Below the pieces are notes generated by a model. The model ran no database searches. It had not been told where the DNA came from and worked only from the letters and a program-made list of their open reading frames with translations. DNA of 64,000 nt from Diphasiastrum complanatum (lineage: Eukaryota > Streptophyta > Lycopodiopsida > Lycopodiales > Lycopodiaceae), in assembly GCA_029204225.1 (NCBI GenBank), contig CM055109.1:22968422-23032421 (forward strand), read 5' to 3'. Shown here in pieces: positions 11,200-21,832 of the stretch. Position numbers and translations under genes: made by a program. The first letter of the stretch is position 1. The number at the start of each line of letters is the position of its first letter.

Positions 11200-12200
11200 A
11201 AAGCATAGTCTTGGTTGAAGAGATCGCCACTAGCTTCAAGCTCTTGCTTCAAAGTAGCAAGTGAAGCACTAGTATCAATTCCTTTACTCTCCTCTTTCGC
11301 AAGCTTCTTCTTACAATCCTTGATGAAGTGCCCATACTTCTTGCAATAATGACACTTCCCTTTCTTCTTTTGAGTGTTGACATTTTGACCTCCAATGGGC
11401 TTTTGCTCATCCTTGGAAAGAGGCTTCCCCTTTCCTTTTGACTTGCCTTTGCCCTTGCCTTTCGTGAAGAAAGCTTGATCTTGTTGAGTGTCACCCACAA
11501 AATTTTGCCTCGTTTGCTCCCCTTGAAAAATCAGCCCGACAAGTTCATCAAAGTAGAGTTGATGTCCCCTAAGAGAGATACTCAAAGATGAAACAAATGG
11601 AAGATAAGAGGAAGCTAATGAGTTGAGAGTAATGGAAACAAATTGAGCATCCTCAATTATCTCATCAATATTGAGAAGCTCCTCACGAAGATAAAGGATC
11701 TTCGTCAAGTGATTGGTCACTTGATCCCCTTCTTGCATCTTCAACAAAGAAAGTTGATTTCTGAGATACACCACTCTTGCTGGATTTTTGACTCTATACA
11801 TAGTATAAGGTTTATCCCACGCACTTTTAGATGTCTTACAAGACCTAATGAGGTAAGATAGATCTTTTCACAGCAAGAGCAACCATAGAATGTGCTTGTG
11901 CATTCCTTCTATCTCACTTCTTTTGTTCTTCCAAAGATGTAGAAGATGATGTTGATGATGATGATCCACGAGGTGTAGAGAAGGTGCCAAAGAAGGAGGC
12001 CTTTCCTCATCACCATTGACCAAATTCCATAGCCCTTTCGCTATGAGAAGATTCTTCATCATGTAACTCCACAAGGAATAGTTTGTGCCATCCAACCGAT
12101 CTTCACTAAACAAAGAACCGATTGCTTCTAATTCTTTAGCCATTACCTCCAACAGCATTCGAGCACCAGATGTCTTCCAATCTGCAACCGAAGTGCCCAA
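11200..12200 (-). pseudogene. Copia gag with CCHC zinc knuckle
   Basis: Starts near 12200; LDGTNYSLWSYMMKNLL is the usual gag N-terminal phrase. Frame breaks lie at about 11870-11990. The rest (LRNQLSLLKMQEGDQVTNHL, LREELLNIDEIIED) is open to a basic GKGKGKSKGKGK tract and the knuckle CHYCKKYGHFIKDC at about 11313-11354, the nucleocapsid part that binds RNA. Confidence 0.88.
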
Positions 12201-12754
12201 AAGATAATGGATAGATAGCTGTTTTTTTGCACAAAAAAACCAGCTTCTTGAAGATTAGGTTAGCTTCTATTGAAGCCTACACCAAAACCCCATTAGGAAG
12301 TCAAATAGTGTGATCAACACACACTTCAATAGGGCTGTTGAAAGCGACTACTACTTGCTGAAAATCTGCAATTTTCTAGCCACAAATTTGCCCTAACCCA
12401 CAATAAGGTATGCTGAATATTGAGCGCTCTCCTTCACAACTGCAACACCTGAAAAAAAAGCAAGGTAAGAAGGCTCCAAAACCCCAAATCAAAGCAGATT
12501 TTTGGGCACCCTCCTCCAAACAAAAATTGCTGAAAACTGGTTGCAAAAAAATCAAATTTGAGATGCTGATTTTTGGGCACCAAAAATTGCTCCTCCAAGA
12601 TCTGTGATGGGCGCCCTCCTTCAACCTGAAAAGAGAGAAAAAAGCTGATCCAAACTCCACTTGGAAAAATCAGCAGGATGCTGAAATTTCAGAACAAAAA
12701 GTAGAGTAGCTCCTCTTCTGGTAGGCCGCCAACATACAAGCTTGCTGCAGATCC

Positions 12755-12770
12755 GGTAGCTCTGATACCA
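12755..12770 (-). promoter_or_regulatory. Copia primer-binding site
   Basis: On the minus strand TGGTATCAGAGCTACC, directly next to the 5' LTR. It is a perfect match to the common plant tRNA-iMet primer sequence over TGGTATCAGAGC. Confidence 0.92.
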
Positions 12771-12857
12771 TGTAGGAAAACAAGAGTCAAGGTACCAAGA
12801 TCTAGCTATCAATCAATCTCCACAAGACACAAGAGAGAAGAGGCTAGGCGCCCACCT

Positions 12858-12927
<70 letters not shown>

Positions 12928-13228
12928 AGCAACACAAGTAATGGAGAGCAATGCTTAGCCAAAACTGAAAAATGTGACACAATAAGCCAATATGTACTCT
13001 ACCTACTTACTGAATGTAGGACACTCCCAAAAGTCAAGATAGGGTCCCTAAACCAGATTAGACCTCTAAGGACCCATGAGTCAGTACATGACCAACATTG
13101 GGTCCATCACAAATTAAGACAAACTTAACATGGCCTAAATAACTAAATACCCATGGTTACACAAAACTCGACCTTTTGGGTCAAAGTAATCTATGGATTA
13201 ACTTTAGCATAGTCATTTATTTCTAACA
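12771..13228 (-). repeat. 5' LTR of nested Copia, with (GA)n tract
   Basis: 458 bp, TGTAGGAAAAC at the left and TTCTAACA at the right on the plus strand. Pairs with 7400-7837. The (GA)n run spans about 12859-12925. Confidence 0.9.
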
Positions 13229-14066
13229 ATATTGTTTCCGATCAAGGTCTTGAGATCGATTACGATAAGGTCCAGAAAGTTTGTGATTGATCTATCCTGA
13301 AAACCATAAGAAAAGTTAAATCTTTTTTGGGCTTCACAGGTTTTTTCCATAAATTTATTAAAGACTATGCCTTAATTGCATTGCCTTTAACGAATCTTCT
13401 TAAGGGAGTGAAGAAAGCCAAAAGAAAAACTAAAAAGGGTAATAAGAAGAAAGCTGGAAGGCGTTCGAAAATTAGTCCACATGTTATATGGAGCGATGAA
13501 CTTAATCAAAGCTTTGAAGCTTTGAAGATGTTAGTGTCTACAGCCCCTATCTTACACATAGTGGACCCAACCAAACCTTTCTTGGTGGAAACGAATGCTA
13601 GTGACTATGCGGTGGGTGCAGTCCTTTACCAAGATGGTAGACTAGTGGCTTTCGAAAGCAAGAAGTTGGACCCAGCTCAAAGTAGATATTCTACTTATGA
13701 AAAGGCACTTTTTGTTGTCATCCACACATTAAAGATCTGGAGACATTATTTGTACGGATCTAAATTCGTGGTTATGATGGATCACAAGTCTCTTAAGTTT
13801 ATTTGTGATGCCTCGGACCTTAGGGGTCATATGGCCCGTTGGTCGGAACTCATTCAGGAGTTTGAATTCGACATTAAGTACCGTCGAGGTACGTCGAATT
13901 GTGTCGCAGATGCTTTGAGCCAGATTGGAGAGGTTAATCAGTTATGCTTTGCTGAGTTCCAATCCGAGTTGTATCTTTCTCTGCGAGACCTTTGTTGGAC
14001 CGATGAGTTTTTCGGTCGTATTTGGCAAGAAGTCCTGGCAGGAAGCTCTATTGTGAGAAATAATCT
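13229..14066 (+). pseudogene. Gypsy RT tail and RNase H
   Basis: Resumes at GHIVSDQGLEI, has one stop (TGA near 13288) and then runs open through FLGFTGFFHKFIKDYA, a lysine-rich insert (KKAKRKTKKGNKKKAGRR, about 13410-13465) and RNase H (FLVETNASDYAVGAVL, FESKKLDPAQSRYSTYEKAL, VMMDHKSLKF, RGTSNCVADALSQ). The first RNase H catalytic Asp (usually DAS) is Asn here. The frame ends at the deletion joint to the LTR stub. Confidence 0.88.
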
Positions 14067-14099
14067 TGATCGGAGATCTATGGGATTTGTAACAACAAT
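14067..14099 (+). repeat. 28-bp stub of the Gypsy 3' LTR plus target duplication
   Basis: GATCGGAGATCTATGGGATTTGTAACA matches the last bases of the 5' LTR (5364-5389) with few changes. ACAAT at 14095-14099 repeats 4923-4927. Everything between the RNase H region and the LTR terminus is deleted. Confidence 0.82.
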
Positions 14100-17000
14100 A
14101 TACATAAGAAAAGCCATAAAATAGAAGAAAAACAAGAAAGCTTCACAGGGTATATGACCTTTGAAAGAAAAGAACACCAAACATTCTTGCAGAAGAAAAA
14201 GAGCTGAAACAACGAGAATATTTCTAGGAAAAATACCATTTCCTAAGTTCCATATGTCAAAGTGACAGGCTGTAAAGCACAATAAAAACAACCCAATGTA
14301 CTAGATGGTAGGAAGATCACAAATGTAGAAAGTTTGCACAAAATACTCAAATTAGTCAAACTACTGAAATTAGATGAAAAAAACTAAATCCTAAGGACTT
14401 GAAATTTTTTTGTTAAAGTTTTAGTAACACCAATTCTACTGATACTGCTCAAGCATAAGAAAACAATGATAAAACCATCTCCACAAAAGGTACAAACATG
14501 ACAAGACTAAAAAAGCTAGCAAAATGACCTAAAAACTGGATATATGGTGATTTGACTTCCAAGAATCGATCTTGAGATTGTAAAGTGCATCACAGGTGCT
14601 TTGTTGTAGGAAACATACGACGACGTATAAAATCGCCCAAAACATACAGAAGCAAACAAGGTTTTAAAAACCAGCCAAAGTGAGATTGCAACTTGAAAAC
14701 AAGAACTTTTACATATTATCAGCTACCCAATAGAGAGGAAACCAAAGATCCAAAGTAATTGAAAATTCAACTTACGCAGAGAAAAGTAAAGCAAGAAGAA
14801 GAAAATTAGGATTTTCACCCCAAAGATGGAAAATGATCAAATCGGTTCAAGTTCCGTAAATGAAGATAGATTTAAACATCGAAAAAGATAAAGGCCAATA
14901 TCCCTTTATGCCAAAAAGGTGTTTCAATAGCAGGTCATACGCATCAAAAGTGCTTTACTGCAAGAAACATATTGATGTACAAATCGCCCACAAAAAGAAA
15001 ATTAGGGTAACCAAAGCTGAAAAATGATCAAATAAGTTCAAGCAAAGTCAATAAAGATGAATCTGAACACTGAAAAACCTAAAGGTCAAACCCTCTGTCC
15101 TAACAATTACAGGCACTTAAGCGGGAAATAGACACAAGTACTAATATGCTAAGCTAAGCTAAGAACTATTCTCAGCAATCAACTTACTATATGAGAGGGC
15201 ACTGGGCCTACTTATAGCTGGCTTAGAATTCTATAAGACAAAGTAAGCTTATCCAAATGCCAGCCACTACTAATTAGACTGACCTTCTCTTACTTCTAAC
15301 AGAGTTCAAGAGGCTTGATCAGATAGTCTTGAAGACCAAGAGTTGTCTCTCTAATGCCGGTAATTTTGACAAAATAGAAAGCTTACTTAGCAGTCCACCA
15401 TAGGCCGGGAGTTGTTCTACAAATCCATAGAAAACAGAAATCTACAAATAGGAGAACGTGCAAATGCAGATATCCTACTTTACGGGAAACGAGGAATCCA
15501 AAACCTGCAAAAAATCTGCTTGGAAGAAATACTAGCTACAATTTGTGCTTCAACCTGTTAGAACCTCGCATTTGGCAATTCTAATTCACTGGCCCATTTG
15601 AATGTAGATGGGTTTCTTGGAAAGATATAGCTTGGTTCAGTACACTTGGTCAACAATGTGAAATAAAGTCCGAACAAAATTTTGACAACCAGAAGGCCAT
15701 TGAAGCAACACATTGAAGATGGGCTTTGTGGGAATGCATAACTTATTTCGGCGATAAGAACACAATTGGTCAGTAAAGCCCCAACCCATGGTTTAATTTC
15801 ACAAACAGAATCACATGAAGCAACACATCGAAGATCCGAGAATTCTATTTCAACAAAGAGCTAAATTCAACCATTATTTTTCCCTCATGAAAGGTAAGAA
15901 TTGATTTCAGTAAACTAACCAGTAGCTAGCACCCAACGTTATAATGCTCCAAAAACAAACAGCAGACTTTCTCAACAAATCAACACCGCCCATCATAGTT
16001 ACAGCAAATACGAAATATGAAGAAAAGTGAGAGAAACCTGGAAACCCCAGTGAAGGCTAAGTAAGGCTAAGGCTTGGTATCACTGTTGAGGAATAAATCG
16101 CAGCAGCTTAGATTAGAGCTCAAAAGAAGAAGTGGGTAGATGTTTAAAGGGTAACACTTCTTGTGGTTGTCATTGAAATGGAGAGACCTTCAAAACAAGC
16201 CACTCTCTAAGGGCTAAGGGCTATTTGGTAAAGTACTGGCCTCTCATGATAGGGTTGTTCCTTAAATTAAGCAAACCTCCCTTTAGATGCTCTCTAGGTG
16301 TGAGCTCTAGAACTCACCTCTTGCTTTCACATGGGAGACGACTCTCTTGTCAACTTCTTGCATATCTCCTTTCTCAAGCCTGCCTCCCTAACAGTTCTAA
16401 GGCTTTTTATCTATCCTTAAGGCCAAGCCTACTTCCATGTACAGTCAAGATGTTCTTGTGTGCTTAAAAGCCTCTCTATTTACCTCACTTGGGCTACATA
16501 TCAAACCCAATATACGTCCAGGTTTCACTCATGGTGTTGGATGCTAAGCCTATCTTGTATGTTTTTTTGGTAATTCAATCAATAAATTCACCTCCCCTTT
16601 TTAAAATCCCAATAAGGTGACCAAGTTCGTTCATGTGTGACTCAAGGAACTATTTGTAGTTGTCTCCCTGTGAGTCCAAAAGCCGATTTCTACGGAGATC
16701 TACTTCAAAATATTGCCCACTCTAGGCTCGTTTAAGATGTTCGAAGGTTAAGGAATTGTTGTTAAGTTGTTTCAAGATTTTGGTTACTAGGTTCCTCATC
16801 AAGCCAAACCTCAAGAGGCGCCTCTTCAAAATATTGGCTAGTTCATATCTGCATAAACCTTCTTTGGTCAATCAAGAATATTTGAGGATATTCAAGAACT
16901 AAATTGCTTCTATTATCATAGCTAAATTTTCAATACTTTTCTTGAGCGATGTCTGTTTTCTAGATTAGCGCGTTGGCACAAGAGAGGTGTTCTCTCTCAC

Positions 17001-17135
17001 GAGTAATGTGATTAGCTACTGCTAGTCTGTGAAACTCACTATCTGTCACTTACAATACCTCTGCCTATCTTTTCTATGTGTGTCTTTTCTATGTGTTCTG
17101 TATATTCGATCGTCTAACTGTATTAGTCTATATAT
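14100..17135. other. Unassigned AT-rich DNA with a degenerate duplication
   Basis: No gene recognised. About 14590-14910 and 14945-15100 are diverged direct copies: both hold a GTGCTTT...GAAACAT...TACAAATCGCCCA-like phrase, then AAAATTAGG, AAAATGATCAAAT and CTAAAGGTCAA-like phrases in the same order. The remainder shows no repeat or coding signature I can name. Confidence 0.5.
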
Positions 17136-17456
17136 TGTTGGATCCATTGTGTGATCATCCAGGTAAAATGATTACATCAAAACAGTTAGAATTAAAGTAG
17201 AATCATTGTGTTACTGTACTGTGGGTCCTATCAGTTGATAAGGATCAGTTGGCCTCACCACGAGGCAAGTCGACGGGACACGCGTCCCGTCAACGGCAAC
17301 CTGGGTCATGCATGGTTGCCTGAGTGAACAACTATATGTACAATGTAATTTCATTTTGAGAAATACAATTGCTATGTGAGCTTGCTATGGAGAGTGTTTT
17401 CTGTCTGTGTCACTGTGTAGCATGATCTGTGTTCCTGTTCGAAGCAAATTCTAAGT
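17136..17456 (+). repeat. Copia-type LTR with primer site, plus-strand remnant
   Basis: TGTTGGATCCATTGTG opens a region that ends just before TTGGTATCAGAGCCG (primer site about 17457-17470). The 3' terminal CA is not seen, so the end is mutated. Two hairpins lie inside: near-palindrome GACGGGACACGCGTCCCGTC at 17272-17291 and GGCAACC/GGTTGCC arms at 17294-17320. Confidence 0.65.
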
Positions 17457-18430
17457 TGGTATCAGAGCCGTACAGGGAGTGTACACAGTACAACATCGTC
17501 GTTGAGGAGAGCTTCGGAAGAATTGTCTTCTGTGAGTTCAGGGTTTATGGCGGGTTGTAGATGGAAAGTGAAGCACTGGTGCATAGATTCTAGCACACAG
17601 AAGCTTGGTAAGCTTGAGACTGTGTGAGGATTCAGTGACAGGATTGGTCAGTAGAATCTACGAAGCAGAATTCTGAAAAATTTCGTTGAGGAGTTGCTCT
17701 GTGTTTGCAATCGGTGTGCATTCAAACGGACACCGTTTGACAAATGGATTGAAGCATCAGCTTTCCAATAGTAGGGCGACCTTAGAGCAGTTGATTTGGC
17801 CAGCCAGAGAGCTGTGAAAAGTAAGCCAAGATCAAATTTGTGAAAAACCCTGGCCTGGGGTTTGCAAGCATAAAAGCAAAGTTTTCTCTCTATACTGATC
17901 CGTTTTTGAAACTATAAAAGCCTGTAGAAGGGCGCCCTAGTGCAAAGTAGCAAATCCTTAGAGTCCGTGGAGCGCCGTGGATCAGCTAACTCTCTCTCCT
18001 CTCTCTAGAACTTAGGACCCAAATTTAGGACACCAGTAGCCTAAAATAGCCAATTTTGTCCAAATAACATGATTTTGGTGTCATTTCGAAGGTCCTGAAG
18101 TTTGAGACTTATTCAAAATGAAATATATACTAAAATAAAAGTATCTAGGCCTCTTTCACATGTGTGAAATGTTAGATCCAAAACTATGTACAAAAATTGC
18201 CAATTTAGGCCTCAAACTAGCTAGGAAATGTTGACAATTTTCACAGAATTTAAGACTCATATCAGCACTTAGAACCAAGACATTTGTGGTATATAGATCT
18301 GGCCAAGAAGGAATTTTGTTTGTTTGGAGCTAATTATTTTTAAGATCTTGTCCTTGGTTTTGTTGCTCTTGAGTAGAAATCTCGTCTTCATATTTGTAGT
18401 CGAAAAACTATTTGGTTGTCAACAAGCTTG
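17457..18430 (+). other. Leader of the Copia remnant, no coding
   Basis: Follows the primer site at 17457. It includes a TTCACATGTGTGAAA-like palindrome near 18155-18171, similar in style to those in the LTR and leader of Copia C (59242 on). No gag is recognisable. Confidence 0.4.
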
Positions 18431-18440
18431 AACTTGAGAC

Positions 18441-18872
18441 TCAAATTATCATGTCAATGGCAGGAGTAGTCAGTAGATCATCTGGAACTTTGCTCTTGTT
18501 TTTCATTTCAATGAATTGATCCTCAATAAAGATGACATCCCTGCTGAAGAATATTTTCAAAGTATCGAGATCATATAGTTTATATGTTTTGTCCAAAAGA
18601 GCATAACCAATGAGTATGGATTTGAGACTTTGGAAGTCCAACTTCTTCGTAGTGCATCCGAACACTCTGAGATTCTTCACTGATGGTTTGGATCCTATCC
18701 AAACTTCATGAGGAGTTTTATTGGAGAGGCTTTAGTTGAATATTGTTCTGAATGTTAGCTACAATGGAAACAATTTCAGCCCATAAGTGCTTAAATAGTG
18801 ACACGTGAGCAAGCACGCACTTCGCTGATTCCTCTTAAGTATGGTTCTTTCTCTCAGTAAGCCCATTGTGTT
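18441..18872 (-). pseudogene. Copia integrase fragment
   Basis: On the minus strand the order is QHNGLTERKN, LWAEIVSIVANIQNN, then LRVFGCTTKKLDFQSLKSI, LIGYALLDKTYKLYD and FFSRDVIFIEDQF. These are the end of the catalytic core and the C-terminal phrases of a Copia integrase. Several stops and frame changes. Confidence 0.8.
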
Positions 18873-18876
18873 GGGA

Positions 18877-18892
18877 AGCTCTGATACCACTC
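18877..18892 (-). promoter_or_regulatory. Primer-binding site of minus-strand Copia remnant
   Basis: Minus strand TGGTATCAGAGCT. It abuts integrase sequence instead of a leader, so leader, gag, protease and the integrase start have been deleted between 18872 and 18877. An LTR starts on its other side at 18893 (TGTTGGGTGG). Confidence 0.8.
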
Positions 18893-20326
18893 TGTTGGGT
18901 GGCTCTCGAAGAGATTAGGTGAAGAATAGAAAACATAGCTCCTACATAGAGAACTTTACTTAACTACAACATCAACATTGACTTAGATCGAATGGAGAAA
19001 TGTCTTGGTAGGTGTCAGAGACAACCGTGAAGGGAGCGAAATAATTAGGCGTCTAAGACAGCCATGCTTCCTTTGAGATTAGACAATTCGAGTAACCAAT
19101 TTCAAATTTTAACCAAACTTGAAATTCAATAAAAAAAAAAAAAACAACTTTAACTTTTAATCTGGGGAGAACACATGCATCCCTAGTTTAGTCACCATAA
19201 AACACAATACCTAAAAAATTAAATTTTTTTAAACCGGATACCGTCTTGGAAAAAGTAACCATGAGGACCGAATAACTTTTTGTCATCCTAAATCTATGAA
19301 CCAAATTCATAGACAAACTGTTAAGATAACAAAAATTACACCGTCACGAATTATTTTCCTAAACATTCCATAGTACTGGACTGGAGAATCGACAATTTCA
19401 TTCTTACTGATAGATTTACACAAAAATCACCCATTCTGAAATTGACTACCAAATTTCCATTGAACTAAGGTTCCAAAACCTGTGGCTACCAAAAACCAGC
19501 GGCCACGTAACTCCCTCAAAGTAACTTGTTTCCACGGTGACATGTACACAAGGTACCCCCCTTATACACTTAACCCTAAGAGAGGTTCACAAGAAGAGAA
19601 GGCAAAGCCCTAAACTCCATAGCCACTACTCGATCAAGCACCAGCAGGCCTTTTAGCCGCGACCTGCATCGAGAGAGAAAAGAGAGAGAGGTTACTAGCT
19701 GATCGTTCTTTGGTCCATCTACAGATCCATTTGCAGCTCATCGCTTCTCACCAAAAGTGAAGAATCCGCTAGAATAAGTTCTCATTGCACCTCACGCTGC
19801 CATCAATGGTTTCCTGTGTTGCCTCTATGCTTCAAACTTCCTAGTGGTAATCAATCCATGAGGATGCATCCATGGTTCTCACAATCACCAAAAGTTCTCA
19901 CAGGCAGCCATCCATTGATGCAGGTGATTTTAGGAAAGAAAGGTAGGTTTTGAAGCATCAATAGCTCTCAAACGACTCGAGCAGCCAGCGCAACCTACAC
20001 CTTCCAACGCTGCCTTTCTGGCCATGCAAGGTGGAAACAACAAGTCAGCATCTTCTGTTTATAGGACTCTGGATCCAGAAATCTTCCTGCTAGGCGCAAC
20101 GAGCCCATGCTTTGCTATCATTCCACAGCCCTCAACCTCATCAGGTTTGTCAGAAGGGCATGAAACAACAAACTGTTGCTATTTGCCAGGACTTTAGATT
20201 CCTAACAACTCACAGATCAGGGCAGCTTCAATATCCATAAGGAAAGAGCTTCATCAATTTTATAAATCTCAACTCCTCACTGAAGTAGCAAGCAACACTC
20301 CAAACAGATAGCTTATTCTCAACAAC
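18893..20326 (-). repeat. LTR of the minus-strand Copia remnant, far end unresolved
   Basis: Starts TGTTGGGTGGCTCTCG after the primer site. The far end (TG on the minus strand) was not located. A minus-strand TATA-like CTCTATATAAAGA at about 20782-20794 suggests the LTR may reach about 21000, with the small retroposon at 20341 inserted in it. No other gene is seen here. Confidence 0.45.
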
Positions 20327-20440
20327 TATCTAGAGAAATGCTTCTTGGTTTCCAAGGGGAGGCTCGAACCTGGGACCAAAGAAACTTTGGATGCCAAGCC
20401 AACCAACTGAGCCAACCCCGTTGGGTTATCTAGAGAAATG
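20327..20440 (-). mobile_element. 86-bp tRNA-derived SINE-like retroposon with perfect 14-bp target duplication
   Basis: Insert 20341-20426 is flanked by TATCTAGAGAAATG at 20327-20340 and 20427-20440. On the minus strand it has RNA polymerase III box A (TGGCTCAGTTGG) and box B (GGTTCGAGCC) at tRNA spacing. The core GCATCCAAA.TTTCTT.GGTCCCAGGTTCGAGCC recurs at 40811-40855, so this is a family and not a one-off tRNA copy. Confidence 0.88.
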
Positions 20441-21059
20441 ACAGAATTGTAGTTCACATCATGTTATACTTTGGTTGTAAATAGATTCATGAAATAGCAT
20501 CACTAATAGTTTAATTCATCTGTCAGATTTTCATCAATCAATCATTAAACAAAGTTAGTCATGCATAAATCCCACCACAAAACATAATAACCCCTAAGAT
20601 GAGGATACGAGAACACAATAAGAGAGACTATAGAGCCAAATTGCCCATCCAAACCTGGATCTAGCTCCCAAACCTAGATCAAACCTGGATCTAGCCCCCA
20701 AGCCATGCCATGTGAAAGCTAGAGGAGAAGAGAGAACCTGATAACCTAAACCCCAATATGTCGACAGGAGAAATCCTACCTCTTTATATAGAGAGTAGAT
20801 TCATGTGCATGAACCCATGCAATCCCCATGCAGGTCATCCATAAATAGTTCACATCTCTTCATGTAGTCCTACATATTTGTCACACGTACATGCAATACT
20901 CCATATGTCTCAATTAGAGTGTCTAGGTCCTCTGAAGGTTATTAGTCACAAACTGGCCTTTACATGGAATTAAATCACGGCGTGACCAACAATCTTGAAT
21001 ACTGGAGGGCCGGTCTACCATATTAGGACTATTGCAGGTTCTTAACCAAACATGGCCAT

Positions 21060-21715
21060 AACAGATAGCATGTGTGCTATTATCGCCAAGGTGAACATAT
21101 TTTCTGGTACTCTACCTTGTAGCAACATAGTGATAACTCTTGGTAGAGTTAATTTGAGTGTGTCATAATGGTCATCACCTAGTTTTCATACGTGGATGGC
21201 AGGTTTGGTAGTAGTGTCATCACTGCATCTTGATCATCTGTGACTGATCTAACAACGACCATCTGTTGCAAGAGGTTCTTGAACTGGTTAATGTGATTCT
21301 ATAGGGAATCATCATTTGTCATTCTAAGAGAGAAGAATCTTCTCCTAAGATGTAACTTGGAAATTACGTCTCTCACGTGGTATAAAGTGTTTAGGATATC
21401 TCAGACTTCTTTCAATGTCTAAGCTTCAGATACATGGCCGATTTGTGTATATGAAATGTTGAGGATGATCAGCGCAAAGGCTTTGCCATCTTTTAGCTTC
21501 CATCTAGAGATTTTTGTGCCATTTGCTTTAGGTCTGACTTCGACACCTATGACAACATCATTCAATTCCCTAGCCATTATCATAGTTTTCATCTTAAATT
21601 TCCACATATGGTAGTTGGATCCACGAGCTTGTCTATGATGAGACCAACCTTGCTTTGGGAATTCATGTGGAACTTAGTCTAAGTGATAATGATAACCATC
21701 AATGACTTAAGAAAA
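21060..21715 (-). pseudogene. Copia gag remnant
   Basis: Minus-strand reading gives NYHMWKFKMKTMIMARELNDV, KDGKAFALIILNIS, then in another frame KLHLRRRFFSLRMTNDDSL, NQFKNLLQQMVV and TLLPNLPSTYEN: the usual order of Copia gag phrases. At least one stop and two frame changes. The element seems cut off near 21060. Confidence 0.8.
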
Positions 21716-21832
21716 GAAAATCTAGTGCTATTAATAGAACAAAAAAATAATTATTCTATCAGTTGATAGAATCAAGTCCTACGAAAAGCTTCTAAAGTAG
21801 TTGAGATCAAATATAGAAATTAGATAACCATT

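Larger units (their letters stand above)
7400..13228 (-). mobile_element. Ty1/Copia LTR retrotransposon nested in the Gypsy RT
   Basis: Complete from LTR to LTR, read on the minus strand: 5' LTR 13228-12771, primer site 12770-12755, gag, protease, integrase, RT, RNase H, 3' LTR 7837-7400. Order gag-PR-IN-RT-RH is the Copia order. Flanks ATATC (7395-7399) and ATATT (13229-13233) are a 5-bp target duplication with one transition. Removing the insert rejoins the Gypsy phrase GHIVSDQG. All coding parts carry frameshifts or stops, so it is not autonomous. Confidence 0.92.
4928..14094 (+). mobile_element. Ty3/Gypsy LTR retrotransposon, internally deleted, split by a nested Copia element
   Basis: Starts with a TG...CA LTR and a tRNA-iMet-type primer site, and is flanked by ACAAT on both sides. 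Removing the nested insertion (7400-13228 plus one target copy) leaves about 3.3 kb. It has a gag start, a reverse transcriptase, and an RT-tail/RNase H, separated by three internal deletions: gag to RT near 6800, RT to the GHIVSDQG region at 7390-7395, and post-RNase H to the last 28 bp of the 3' LTR near 14067. Premature stops lie in every coding part. It is a dead copy of a family close to Gypsy B at 55150. Confidence 0.85.
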
